A stretch of 64,000 bases of DNA from Labrys monachus (GTDB lineage Bacteria > Pseudomonadota > Alphaproteobacteria > Rhizobiales > Labraceae). The notes under the pieces are model-generated. The model was not told the origin of the DNA, did no database searches, and worked only from the letters and a program-made list of their open reading frames with translations. The stretch spans positions 3,913,001 through 3,977,000 of the forward strand of contig NZ_JAUSVK010000001.1 of the NCBI RefSeq assembly GCF_030814655.1, written 5' to 3'. Of this stretch, positions 1 to 8,652 are shown piece by piece; position 1 is the first letter of the stretch, and each line of letters starts with the position of its first letter. Both the position numbers and the translations under genes were made by a program.

Positions 1-1242
1 CACACGGGTGACGGCCCGGCCCCTGAGCGGCCCGGTCGCCCAGCGGGCCCATTTGACGCCGTCGAGATCGACGACCCCCGTCGGCCGGTCGGCGGAAAGG
101 GCGCCGAACTTGTCCAGCGGCGGCTGCAGGCCGATGCGCGCCGTCGCGTCGCCCGATTCCAGCACGATGGCGACCTGCCAGGGCTGGATGTCGGTCATCC
201 GCTTCTCGCCGGCGACGGCCTGGCCCCAGTCGTCCCCCGGCGGCACGTTCCGGATCGGCCCCCGGAAGCCGCCGCGCTCGTCGAAGTGGACGAGCCCGTC
301 GATCATCGCCTTGCGCGCCTCGCGCTGCAGCTTCGGATCGAGCGTGGTGCGGACGGAAAGACCGCCCTCGTAAAGCTTGTCCTCGCCGTAGCGCTCCGCG
401 ATCTCGCGGCGAACCTCCTCGGTGAAATAGCTCGCCGCGTAGCTCTGCGAGGCATCCACCTGGCGCGGCGTGATGGTGAGGGGTTCGGCCTGCGCCTTTT
501 CGCCGTCGGCCTTGCTGACATAGCCGTTCTCGACCATCTGGCCGATCACCCAGTTGCGGCGGGTGACGGCGGCATCGTGCTGGCGGATCGGATTGTAGTT
601 GTTGGGTCCCTTGGGCAGGGCCGCGAGGTAGGCGGCCTGCGCGACGGTGAGTTCGTCGACCGACTTGCCGAAATAGTTCAGCGCGGCGGCGGCCACACCG
701 TAATTGCTCATGCCGAGATAGATCTCGTTCAGATAGAGCTCGAGGATCTTGTCCTTCGAATAGGTCTGCTCCAGGCGTAGCGCCAGGATCGCTTCCTTGA
801 TCTTGCGCACGATGCTCTGGTCGGGCGCGAGGAAGAAGTTCTTGGCCACCTGCTGGGTGATCGTCGAAGCGCCCTGCGGCCGGCGGCCGGATCCGTGATG
901 CTGGATGTTCAGCCAGATCGCGCGCATCACGCCTTCCGGATCGATGCCGATATGCGAATAGAAATTCTTGTCCTCGGCCGAGATGAAGGCGTGAATCAGC
1001 AGGGGCGGCACCACTTCGATCGGCAGGTACAGGCGGCGCTGGCGCGCATATTCGGCAAGCAACGTTCCGTCCCCGGCATGGACGCGCGTCATCACCGGCG
1101 GCTCGTAGTTCTCCAACTGTGTATAATCAGGCAGATCGAGTGTATTGGCGCGCACGTAATAAGCTGCCACGCCTCCCCCGACGAGGAACGTCAGCGACGC
1201 CGTTGTGAAAAGAAATCCAAGAAATCGAGCCAGCAATCTCAT
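1..1242 (-). CDS. mrcA: Penicillin-binding protein 1A (class A PBP), N-terminal part only
   Basis: Bifunctional peptidoglycan synthase of the inner membrane; the window holds its first 414 residues and the transpeptidase domain lies beyond the left edge. One membrane segment at about residues 7-30 is followed by a GT51 transglycosylase domain, with the catalytic glutamate in SAEDKNFYSH (E90), the QGASTITQQ motif near 123-131 and the LNEIYLG motif near 171-177. The ATG at 1242 is preceded by a GTG codon in the same frame, which is a less likely start. The amidase gene lies just upstream on the same strand, an order common in Hyphomicrobiales. Family assignment is firm; the downstream half cannot be checked here. 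Confidence 0.95.
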   Translation of the reverse strand, partial: MRLLARFLGFLFTTASLTFLVGGGVAAYYVRANTLDLPDYTQLENYEPPVMTRVHAGDGTLLAEYARQRRLYLPIEVVPPLLIHAFISAEDKNFYSHIGIDPEGVMRAIWLNIQHHGSGRRPQGASTITQQVAKNFFLAPDQSIVRKIKEAILALRLEQTYSKDKILELYLNEIYLGMSNYGVAAAALNYFGKSVDELTVAQAAYLAALPKGPNNYNPIRQHDAAVTRRNWVIGQMVENGYVSKADGEKAQAEPLTITPRQVDASQSYAASYFTEEVRREIAERYGEDKLYEGGLSVRTTLDPKLQREARKAMIDGLVHFDERGGFRGPIRNVPPGDDWGQAVAGEKRMTDIQPWQVAIVLESGDATARIGLQPPLDKFGALSADRPTGVVDLDGVKWARWATGPLRGRAVTRV

Positions 1243-1421
1243 CACAACGCTTTCATCGGCCTATTCTTGCGCGTGCGGGCGATACCCTCGGTCATGGGGA
1301 ACCGCCGCCAGCGCACCTGCGGCGCTCTTTACCACGCCGGAGCGATGGAACCCAAGCTTGGCAGGACTTCGGTAACGCTTTTGCGCCGGGTTTGTGGAAA
1401 AACTGCGACTCGTGTCCGCCG

Positions 1422-2771
1422 TCAGGGCAGCGCCTGCGTCGTGCCGCGCCTGCGTTCGGCGAAGAAGGCGTCGACGGCGGTCAGCACCGCGTCAGCCGCA
1501 TGGTCGCGCCATCCGTCCGACGTCAGCAGCTTCACGTCGTCCCGGCTCGAGAGATAGCCGAGCTCCAGCAGCACCGAGGGAATGTCGGGGGCGGTGAGAA
1601 CGAGGAATCCGGCCGACCGGTGCGGATTCTTGTTGAGCGTGGCGGCAGAGCGGAATTCGTCGATCAGCACATTGGCGAAACGGTTGGAGAAGGATTTGGT
1701 CTCGCGGCGGGTGAGATCAATCAGGATGTCGGCGACGTCGCCCGGTTCGGATGCCAGATCCACGCCGGCGATCGCGTCGGCCTTGTTCTCCTTCTCGGCA
1801 TAACGGGCCGATTCGGTATCCGAAGCCTTGTCGGACAGGGTGTAGATGGTCGCTCCCCTCACGCCGAAGGGATCGTGAAGCGTGTCGGCATGGACCGAGA
1901 TGAAGAGCGAGGCCTTGTTGGCGCGGGCGAACTGGATGCGGCCCATCAAGGTGATGAAGGTGTCGTCGTCCCGCGTCAGCACGGCGCGGTACCGGCCGGT
2001 ATCGTTGATCTTTCTCGCCAGGATCTTGGCAAAGGCGAGGACGATGTTCTTCTCCTGCGCGCCGTCGCGCGAGGTCGCGCCGGCGTCGATGCCGCCATGC
2101 CCGGGGTCGACCACCACGACGGGGAGGCCGGGCTGGCTCTCGGGCAGCAGGTTCGTCGGCGGCGACGGCGAACCGGCATTCGGCGTGACTTCGGAGCCCT
2201 GCTGCGTCGCCACGGTGTGCATGAAGGTGGCGCGGTCGGTCTTCACGAGATCGATGACCAGCCGGGCCGGCTGCCCGTCGGCGGCGTCGAGCAGAAAGGA
2301 CTTGTCCACCGAGACGGGCGCGTTGGCGTCCAGCACGATGCGGGAACGGGCGACGGCGATCAGCCCGAACCGATAGGCGCTGACGAGCCCGCGCGCATGC
2401 TTGCCGGCATCCTGAGGGATGTCGAACGCGATTTCCGGGAGATCGACGACGACGCGATAGGGGTCCGCGAGGACGAAGGCGTGGAAGTTGAGATCGGCGG
2501 TCGGGCCGGTGAGATCGACGATGAGACGCGTCCGCTTCTCGTCGCCGACGAGACGCGCGTCCGTCGCCGTGAAGGCGGCCTGGGCCCCCGCCGCCGGCGC
2601 CTGCGGACCGGTGGCGGGCGGCGGAGCCGGCGCCGGCATGACGGGCACGCTCTGTGCAGGCAGGGCCGCGGTCGTTTGCAGGCCGGGCCGCCGGGCATCC
2701 GCGGCATGGGCGACCGCGCCGTACAGGCCTGCGGCCAATAACCCGATCGCGATTGCTGCACCCGGCTTCAT
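1422..2771 (-). CDS. amiC: N-acetylmuramoyl-L-alanine amidase, AMIN plus Amidase_3
   Basis: Zinc amidase that cleaves the bond between N-acetylmuramic acid and the stem peptide, used in daughter-cell separation; expected in the periplasm. The protein from the ATG at 2771 (449 aa) has a signal peptide (MKPGAAIAIGLLAAGLYG, cut after about AHA), a Pro/Ala linker, an AMIN domain at about 60-170 and the Amidase_3 domain from about 215, starting with VVVVDPGHGG, whose histidine is a zinc ligand. SVHAD and a LELGYLSS glutamate motif follow. An in-frame ATG at 2822 would add 17 residues before the signal peptide and has no ribosome binding site, so I prefer 2771, which has GGAG 11 bases upstream. It is followed by the PBP1A gene 179 bp downstream. 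Confidence 0.93.
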   Translation of the reverse strand: MKPGAAIAIGLLAAGLYGAVAHAADARRPGLQTTAALPAQSVPVMPAPAPPPATGPQAPAAGAQAAFTATDARLVGDEKRTRLIVDLTGPTADLNFHAFVLADPYRVVVDLPEIAFDIPQDAGKHARGLVSAYRFGLIAVARSRIVLDANAPVSVDKSFLLDAADGQPARLVIDLVKTDRATFMHTVATQQGSEVTPNAGSPSPPTNLLPESQPGLPVVVVDPGHGGIDAGATSRDGAQEKNIVLAFAKILARKINDTGRYRAVLTRDDDTFITLMGRIQFARANKASLFISVHADTLHDPFGVRGATIYTLSDKASDTESARYAEKENKADAIAGVDLASEPGDVADILIDLTRRETKSFSNRFANVLIDEFRSAATLNKNPHRSAGFLVLTAPDIPSVLLELGYLSSRDDVKLLTSDGWRDHAADAVLTAVDAFFAERRRGTTQALP

Positions 2772-3483
2772 TCTCGCCGCATTCTCCACGTTGTGGGCAG
2801 CGGGAAGCATAGCCCTGAGCATGTTGCCGGGCAGTTAACCCGGGCGGCGGCGGCAAAACAAGGGGAGCAGCCGTAAAACCCCCTCGGGCGCGCGCGACAG
2901 GGCGGGAATTAGTGCCTTTATTGCAACAGCCAATAGAAATCCTTGCCAAACCAAACAAGGAATCGATAAAACAATTTCGCTCTCGAATGGTTCTCCGACC
3001 ATGCCGAATTCGAGCATCAGAATGGTCCCTGCAGACCGTGCACGCCTCATCGGGGCGTGACGTTCGTCTGCGGTGACGACCAAGCCGAAACATCGATGCG
3101 GCGGCTGATGTTACCTTAGAGGAAACGGAGGATCAGCGTGGCACGCGGATCGAGCGATCCGGATCGGCGCGAGCGCCGATTGGATATTCCGTCCTGTGTC
3201 GTCGACCGAGAGCACCGTTGCGAGACCCCCTCGTGACCTGAACCCGGTGATGGAGCGATGCAGGAACAAGCATCCCCCGGACGTCGTGACGCCAAGCAAC
3301 GAGCAATCCCCGCAGGGATGGCGCGAACCCTTTCGCTTCCGCTTCCGAAACAAGCCAGCCGCTTCTCATCGAGCCCCCTCCCCGCCAACGGAACAAGCGC
3401 CCGCCTCCGCGGCATGGACGCGCCGGCCCCCCGTGCCGGCAGCCATTTGCGATCGCGTGCCCGCGCTTTTCAGAGAGACCATA
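2772..3483. other. Divergent amiC/rne intergenic region with long rne leader
   Basis: This 712-bp stretch between the divergent amiC and rne starts shows no convincing gene. The A+T-rich part around 2930-2985 is the best promoter area: TTGCCA at 2943-2948 and TAAAAC at 2967-2972, 18 bp apart, could serve rne and would give a leader of roughly 500 nt. Long rne leaders are known in enteric bacteria as the target through which RNase E controls its own mRNA; that role here is inference. GC-rich inverted repeats such as ATCGGCGC-GAGC-GCCGAT near 3163-3181 could fold in the leader. Confidence 0.4.
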
Positions 3484-6327
3484 ATGGCCAACAAAATGCT
3501 GATAGACGCCGCCCACCCGGAAGAGACCCGGGTCGTGGTCGTGCGTGGAAATCGTGTCGAGGAATTTGATTTCGAGGCTGCCAACCGCAAGCAATTGCGC
3601 GGGAACATCTATCTCGCCAAGGTGACCAGGGTCGAGCCCTCCCTGCAGGCCGCCTTCGTGGAATATGGCGGCAATCGCCATGGCTTCCTCGCCTTTTCGG
3701 AGATCCATCCGGACTACTACCAAATTCCGGTCGCCGACCGCCTCGCGCTGCTCGCCGAGGAACAGCGCTCGCACCGCGACGAGGACGAGGAGGACGAGAA
3801 CGGCGGCGAGGGACGCCGCAATCGGGATCGCCGCCGCGGCCGCAATCGCGGGCAGAACCGCAGCGAAGCCGCGGAGGCCGAATCGCATACGCGCTCATCC
3901 GCTGCGGAAGGCGACGAGAATGACGGCGGGAGCACCGACGAGACCTTCCGCGCCGACGGCGCGCGCGAGAGCGAGGATGCCGCTCCCGAGCGGCGGGGAA
4001 GCAGCTCCGAAGGCGGCGAGGAGGAGTCCTCGGGAGGCGCCATCGTCGAGGTGGGCTCGGGCAGCGACGAGGAGCATATCGAGGCGCTCGGCGGCGGCGA
4101 TGCAGCGGATGACATTCCCGAGCGTGTCGTGCGCTCGCGCAAGCAGTACAAGATCCAGGAAGTGATCAAGCGGCGCCAGGTCCTCCTGGTGCAGGTGGTC
4201 AAGGAGGAGCGCGGCAACAAGGGGGCGGCGCTCACCACCTATCTTTCTCTCGCCGGACGCTATTCCGTCCTGATGCCCAACACGGCGCGCGGCGGCGGCA
4301 TCAGCCGCAAGATCACCAATGCCATCGACCGCAAGCGCCTGAAGGCCGTCGCCGGAGAGCTGGACGTGCCGGACGGCATGGGCGTCATCCTGCGCACCGC
4401 CGGTGCCTCGCGCACCAAGGTCGAGATCAAGCGCGACTTCGAATATCTGCTGCGGCTGTGGGAGAACGTGCGCGACCTGACGCTGAAATCGGCGGCGCCC
4501 ACCCTGGTCTACGAGGAAGGATCGCTGATCAAGCGCTCGATCCGCGATCTCTACAACAAGGACATCGACGAGGTCATCGTCGCCGGCGACGACGGCTATC
4601 GCGAAGCCAAGGACTTCATGCGCATGCTCATGCCGAGCCATGCCAAGAACGTCCAGGCCTATCGCGAGGCGGCACCGCTCTTCCAACGCTTCGGCGTCGA
4701 AGCGCAGCTCGACGCCATGTTCTCGCCCTCCGTCAGCCTGAAATCGGGCGGCTACATCGTCATCAACCAGACCGAAGCGCTGGTGTCGATCGACGTGAAC
4801 TCCGGCCGGGCCACGCGCGAGCACAACATCGAGGACACCGCGCTCAAGACCAATATGGAAGCAGCCGAGGAAATCTCGCGGCAGCTTCGCCTGCGCGACC
4901 TCGCCGGCCTCATCGTGATCGACTTCATCGACATGGATGAGAGCCGCAACAACCGTTCGGTGGAGCGCAAGCTCAAGGATTGCCTCAAGAACGACCGCGC
5001 GCGCATCCAGGTCGGCCGCATCTCGCATTTCGGCCTGATGGAAATGTCGCGCCAGCGCATCCGCACCGGCGTGCTGGAATCCTCCACCGAGGTCTGCCCG
5101 CATTGCGGCGGCAGCGGCCATGTGCGGTCGGTCACCTCCGTCGCCCTGCACATCCTGCGCGCGCTGGAAGACCAGTTGCTCAAGAGCGCGACGCATAATC
5201 TGGTCCTGCGCACGCGCACGGCCACGGCTCTCTACGTCCTCAACCACAAGCGCGGCCATCTCTATGCCCTGGAGGCACGCTTCGGCGTTGCCATCATCGT
5301 CAGCGCCGACGAGAGCATCGTCGGCAGCCAGAACTACCTGATCGAACGTGGCGAGCTCGCGACCCCGCAGGAACCGCGCGTCGTTTCGACGACCGTGCAG
5401 GTCGATTCCTTCCCGCCGGTCGAAGAAGTGGCGGAAGTCGAGGAAGAGGTGGACGTCGCCGCGGACGAGGAAGAGGCGGAGACGCAGGCTTCCCCCCGTG
5501 CAGCGCGTCCGCAGGAAGGCGAGGCCGAGGGCGCAGATGGCGGACGCAAGCGTCGCCGTCGGCGTCGGCGTCGGCGTGGTCACGCCAACGGCCCGGATAC
5601 CGAGAGCCAGGCCTCCGCGGAGGAGAGCGGCGACGACGCGGATGAAGGCGGTGACGTCACCCCGGCCGACAGCGTCGAGGTCGAGGTGCCGGGTGCCCCC
5701 GAAGCCGGCGAGATCACGCCGGCGGCCGAGGCTGCTCCGGCGAATGCCGAGGAGGTGAGCGCGGCCGAGGCCGACGACACCAAGCGGCGCCGCCGTGGAC
5801 GCAGGGGCGGACGCCGCGCCGCCGGTGAGGACGAAGCGGCCCCGGCAGCAGCAGCAGCCGTCGAGGCAGCCGAGGCGGCCCCGGCCGCTGAAATCCCCGC
5901 AGAGCCGGCACCGGAAGCCGCACCCGCTCCCAAGGCGCGGCGACGCGGCCGCAAGCAGGTGCCGATCACGACCGAAGCAGCGCCGGCTCCGGAAGCCGTG
6001 ACGCAGGCGCCGGCGGAAGCCGTATCCGCCCCGGCTGAAGCGGAACAGCCCTTTGCCGAGCAGGGACCGGAGCCCGCCGCCGGTCCGGCCGAGGAAGCCG
6101 CTCCTCCCGCTGCGGCTCAGGAACCCACCGCTTCGGCCGAGGCGGTGGAGCCCCCGGCCGCCGAGGCTCAGCCCGCGGCAGACGAGGCACTGTCCACGGA
6201 GCCGGAACCCGCCCCGCCAGCGCCGGCGATCCGCGAAGTCCTGGTGTCCAACCCGGACGCCTATGTCTATGTCGACGCCATCGATCCGGCCAAGCCGAAG
6301 AGGGCGGGCTGGTGGTCGAAGAAGTAA
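3484..6327 (+). CDS. rne: Ribonuclease E/G (RNase E)
   Basis: Endoribonuclease of the RNA degradosome that starts mRNA decay and matures rRNA. The start is the ATG at 3484 (MANKMLIDAAHPEETRVV), giving 947 aa; the frame stays open upstream but without family similarity. An S1 domain begins near residue 38 and is interrupted at about 95-205 by a highly acidic, low-complexity insertion, as is usual in alphaproteobacteria. The DNase I-like catalytic core has its metal-binding aspartates in VSIDVNSGR (about 435) and VIDFIDMD (about 479). The zinc-link CPHCGGSG is at about 538. The C-terminal third is disordered, rich in Ala, Glu and Pro, with arginine blocks, and ends in a conserved-looking NPDAYVYVDAIDP segment. 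Confidence 0.97.
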   Translation: MANKMLIDAAHPEETRVVVVRGNRVEEFDFEAANRKQLRGNIYLAKVTRVEPSLQAAFVEYGGNRHGFLAFSEIHPDYYQIPVADRLALLAEEQRSHRDEDEEDENGGEGRRNRDRRRGRNRGQNRSEAAEAESHTRSSAAEGDENDGGSTDETFRADGARESEDAAPERRGSSSEGGEEESSGGAIVEVGSGSDEEHIEALGGGDAADDIPERVVRSRKQYKIQEVIKRRQVLLVQVVKEERGNKGAALTTYLSLAGRYSVLMPNTARGGGISRKITNAIDRKRLKAVAGELDVPDGMGVILRTAGASRTKVEIKRDFEYLLRLWENVRDLTLKSAAPTLVYEEGSLIKRSIRDLYNKDIDEVIVAGDDGYREAKDFMRMLMPSHAKNVQAYREAAPLFQRFGVEAQLDAMFSPSVSLKSGGYIVINQTEALVSIDVNSGRATREHNIEDTALKTNMEAAEEISRQLRLRDLAGLIVIDFIDMDESRNNRSVERKLKDCLKNDRARIQVGRISHFGLMEMSRQRIRTGVLESSTEVCPHCGGSGHVRSVTSVALHILRALEDQLLKSATHNLVLRTRTATALYVLNHKRGHLYALEARFGVAIIVSADESIVGSQNYLIERGELATPQEPRVVSTTVQVDSFPPVEEVAEVEEEVDVAADEEEAETQASPRAARPQEGEAEGADGGRKRRRRRRRRRGHANGPDTESQASAEESGDDADEGGDVTPADSVEVEVPGAPEAGEITPAAEAAPANAEEVSAAEADDTKRRRRGRRGGRRAAGEDEAAPAAAAAVEAAEAAPAAEIPAEPAPEAAPAPKARRRGRKQVPITTEAAPAPEAVTQAPAEAVSAPAEAEQPFAEQGPEPAAGPAEEAAPPAAAQEPTASAEAVEPPAAEAQPAADEALSTEPEPAPPAPAIREVLVSNPDAYVYVDAIDPAKPKRAGWWSKK
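5551..5577 (+). repeat. GTCGGC hexanucleotide run encoding poly-arginine in rne
   Basis: A short run of CGTCGGCGTCGG-type hexamers inside rne encodes an uninterrupted arginine block of about nine residues just before RGHANG. Because the unit is six bases, slippage would change the number of arginines in pairs without shifting the frame. The arginine block probably contacts RNA. Confidence 0.6.
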
Positions 6328-6342
6328 CGAACTGACGACATT

Positions 6343-6370
6343 CCCCTTCCGGCGCCGCCGGAAGGGGTTT
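6343..6370 (+). terminator. Rho-independent terminator after rne
   Basis: Perfect 11-bp stem (CCCCTTCCGGC pairing with GCCGGAAGGGG), loop GCC, followed by TTT, starting 15 bp after the rne stop codon. The T tract is short, so termination may be partial. Confidence 0.75.
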
Positions 6371-6575
6371 CGATGCGTCCTCATGCGCGGGCCGATTGCA
6401 TCAAATGGCGAGATGCCCGGGCCGGCCGGCCTTCGGGCCGCAGCCTTCGGCTTTTGTGCCGGAGCCGATGGCGCCGCGGGGGCTTTCGCTATAGTGTCCC
6501 GCATGCTCAGCGGTGATTTCGCCGGAAGGTGATGCGGCTGCGGCCCGTTTTCACCGTGAATGCGTCTGATTTCCC

Positions 6576-7355
6576 GTGTCCAGCAAGCCCGTCTACAAGA
6601 ACATCGCCTTCGTCTCCAGCACCACGCCGGCCGCCAGGAAAGCCATGAAATCCCTGGCTGAGCGCTACGGAAACGTGCCGCTCGCGGAAGCCGACATCAT
6701 CGTCGCCCTCGGCGGCGACGGGCTGATGCTGCAGACCCTGCACAAGCTGCTGGGGCGCAAGATCCCGATCTACGGCATGAATCGGGGCTCCGTCGGCTTC
6801 CTCATGAACGAATTCCACGAGGACGATCTTCTCGATCGCCTTTCCAAGGCGCGGCGCAGCGTCGTACATCCCCTGTCGATGGAAGCCGAGGACATCCAGG
6901 GCAACCGCTCGCGCTCCTACGCGATCAACGAAGTGTCGCTGCTGCGCGCCAACTTCCAGGCGGCCAAGCTGCGCATCTCCATCGATCACCATGTCCGCAT
7001 CGAGACGCTGATCTGCGACGGCGTCATCGTCGCCACGCCGGCCGGCTCCACGGCCTACAACCTTTCTGCCAACGGCCCCATCCTGCCGCTGGATGCGCCG
7101 CTCCTCGCGATGACGCCGATCTCGGCGTTCCGGCCGCGGCGGTGGCGCGGCGCGATCCTGCCGCAGAAGGCCCATGTCGCGATCGAGGTGCTCGAGCCGG
7201 CCAAGCGCCCGGTCAATGCCGTCGCCGACAACAACGAGGTCAAGGACGTGCGCCATGTCGAGATCGCCATGGATTTGTCGCAGGACCTCGTCATGCTCCA
7301 CGATCCCGGGCATTCGCTCGACGAGCGGATCCTCCGCGAACAATTCGACTGGTAG
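6576..7355 (+). CDS. nadK: NAD kinase
   Basis: Phosphorylates NAD to NADP in the cytoplasm using ATP or polyphosphate. The 259-aa protein carries the family GGDG motif at residues 46-49, the NE motif in [10 protein letters not shown] near 117, and the [15 protein letters not shown] substrate-binding segment near 152. Start is GTG at 6576; no ATG upstream gives a better fit, and the length matches alphaproteobacterial homologues. It follows the rne terminator after about 200 bp, so it probably has its own promoter. An exported hypothetical gene begins 7 bp after its stop and is likely cotranscribed. Confidence 0.95.
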   Translation: MSSKPVYKNIAFVSSTTPAARKAMKSLAERYGNVPLAEADIIVALGGDGLMLQTLHKLLGRKIPIYGMNRGSVGFLMNEFHEDDLLDRLSKARRSVVHPLSMEAEDIQGNRSRSYAINEVSLLRANFQAAKLRISIDHHVRIETLICDGVIVATPAGSTAYNLSANGPILPLDAPLLAMTPISAFRPRRWRGAILPQKAHVAIEVLEPAKRPVNAVADNNEVKDVRHVEIAMDLSQDLVMLHDPGHSLDERILREQFDW

Positions 7356-7362
7356 AAAGCCG

Positions 7363-7950
7363 ATGCGCCTCCTCCGATGCCTGTGCCTGGTTGCCTTTCT
7401 CGCCGCTCCTGCCGTGGCGTTGGCGGCGGATGAAGACCAGGTCAAGCTCACGGCTCCGATGATCGAGAACTTCATCACGGCCCATGCGGAGCTTGCCGCC
7501 CTCGCGGGCGATCTGACGAAGCAATATGGCGACCGTTCGGACACGCCGGGCGACGATCCGGTCGCGTCCCTGCCCGCCTACAGCGATATTGCCGAGGCCA
7601 AGGCGCGCATCGACGCGCTGCTGAGCAAATATGGCTACAAGGATTTCGACGAGTTGGAAGTCGTCACCGATTCCGTCATGCTCGCCTACCAGGCTGATAT
7701 TCCCGACGGCGCGGATGACGACGCGCACGCTGCACCCGAGAAATCCCCGGCCGATCTCGATGCCGAAAAGGCGAAGGCCAAGGCCGACGTCGAGGCGGAT
7801 GCCAGCCTGACGCCGGACAAGAAGAAGGAAGCCCTGCAGCAGATCGACGACCAATATGCCTCGCTGCAGGCCTTGACGCCCCTGCCCGGCAATGCAGACA
7901 TCGTCAAGCCCTATCTCGACAGGCTCAAGCCGATCGCCGACGCGAACTGA
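7363..7950 (+). CDS. Exported hypothetical protein
   Basis: A 195-aa protein of unknown function. The first 21 residues form a clear signal peptide (MRLLRCLCLVAFLAAPAVALA), so it should act in the periplasm. The mature part is acidic and helical, with a low-complexity stretch around residues 120-150 rich in Asp, Ala, Lys and Glu and a Lys-Lys-Lys-Glu patch. It has no cysteine after the signal sequence and no catalytic motif that I recognise. The start ATG lies 7 bp after the nadK stop, suggesting one transcript with nadK. The frame is open upstream, but the signal peptide fixes the start. Confidence 0.8.
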   Translation: MRLLRCLCLVAFLAAPAVALAADEDQVKLTAPMIENFITAHAELAALAGDLTKQYGDRSDTPGDDPVASLPAYSDIAEAKARIDALLSKYGYKDFDELEVVTDSVMLAYQADIPDGADDDAHAAPEKSPADLDAEKAKAKADVEADASLTPDKKKEALQQIDDQYASLQALTPLPGNADIVKPYLDRLKPIADAN

Positions 7951-8038
7951 CCCGGGCCTCGGAACCGCTTCGAAGGGACCGTCTTTTCTCTGTCCCGGTG
8001 CTTTCCAGCAGGAAGAGCCGGCGCGCCATGGAGTTCGC

Positions 8039-8560
8039 ATGAACCACGATGCCTATCCCGACAGCTACATCGCCGACATCCTACGCTCGACGCACAGCAT
8101 CGCCATGGTCGGCGCTTCGGCCAACGAAGTCAGGCCCAGCTTCTTCGTGCTGAAATATCTCAAGCTGCGCGGCTATGAGATGTTCCCCATCAATCCGGGG
8201 CTCGCCGGCAAGACCATCCTCGATTTGCCCGTCCATGCCAGCCTTGCCGACCTTCCCGGCCCCGTGGACATGGTCGACATCTTCCGCAACTCGGAGGCGG
8301 CAGCGGCCGTGGTCGACGAGGCGCTGGCTCTCCCGGTGCCGCCCAAGGTCATCTGGATGCAGCTGACGGTGCGCAACGACGCGGCGGCGGCCAAGGCGGA
8401 GGCTGCCGGCATCAAGGTGGTGATGAACCGCTGCCCCAAGATCGAATATGGCCGCCTTTCCGGCGAGATCGGCTGGGCCGGCGTGAATTCGCGAGCCCTG
8501 TCGTCCAAGCGGGCGACGCGCGATCCGCGCGGATTCCAGCGCCTGGGGCTGCGCGACTGA
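8039..8560 (+). CDS. CoA-binding domain protein (YccU-like)
   Basis: Small cytoplasmic protein of 173 aa made of a single Rossmann-type CoA-binding domain, as in E. coli YccU. The nucleotide-binding segment SIAMVGASANEVRPSFFV is at about residues 18-35, and VIWMQLTVRN and VMNRCPKIEYGRL follow in the order typical of the family. Such proteins are thought to bind CoA or a similar nucleotide, but no reaction is established. The ATG at 8039 sits after a GGAG-like sequence. It is about 90 bp downstream of the exported hypothetical and about 90 bp upstream of the sulfhydrylase gene, on the same strand. Confidence 0.85.
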   Translation: MNHDAYPDSYIADILRSTHSIAMVGASANEVRPSFFVLKYLKLRGYEMFPINPGLAGKTILDLPVHASLADLPGPVDMVDIFRNSEAAAAVVDEALALPVPPKVIWMQLTVRNDAAAAKAEAAGIKVVMNRCPKIEYGRLSGEIGWAGVNSRALSSKRATRDPRGFQRLGLRD

Positions 8561-8652
8561 GCCGGGCCTGCGCAACCGCACGTTGACAGGGCCGGGACGC
8601 TCCCTGAAAAGAGGCCCCGACAAGAACCACGAAGACCGCAGGAGGAAAGACC

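Noticed and set aside
3895-6504. A very long open frame antisense to rne
   Set aside because: It mirrors the GC-rich, third-position-biased codons of rne and gives low-complexity Arg/Gly/Leu protein without similarity. It is an artefact of base composition.
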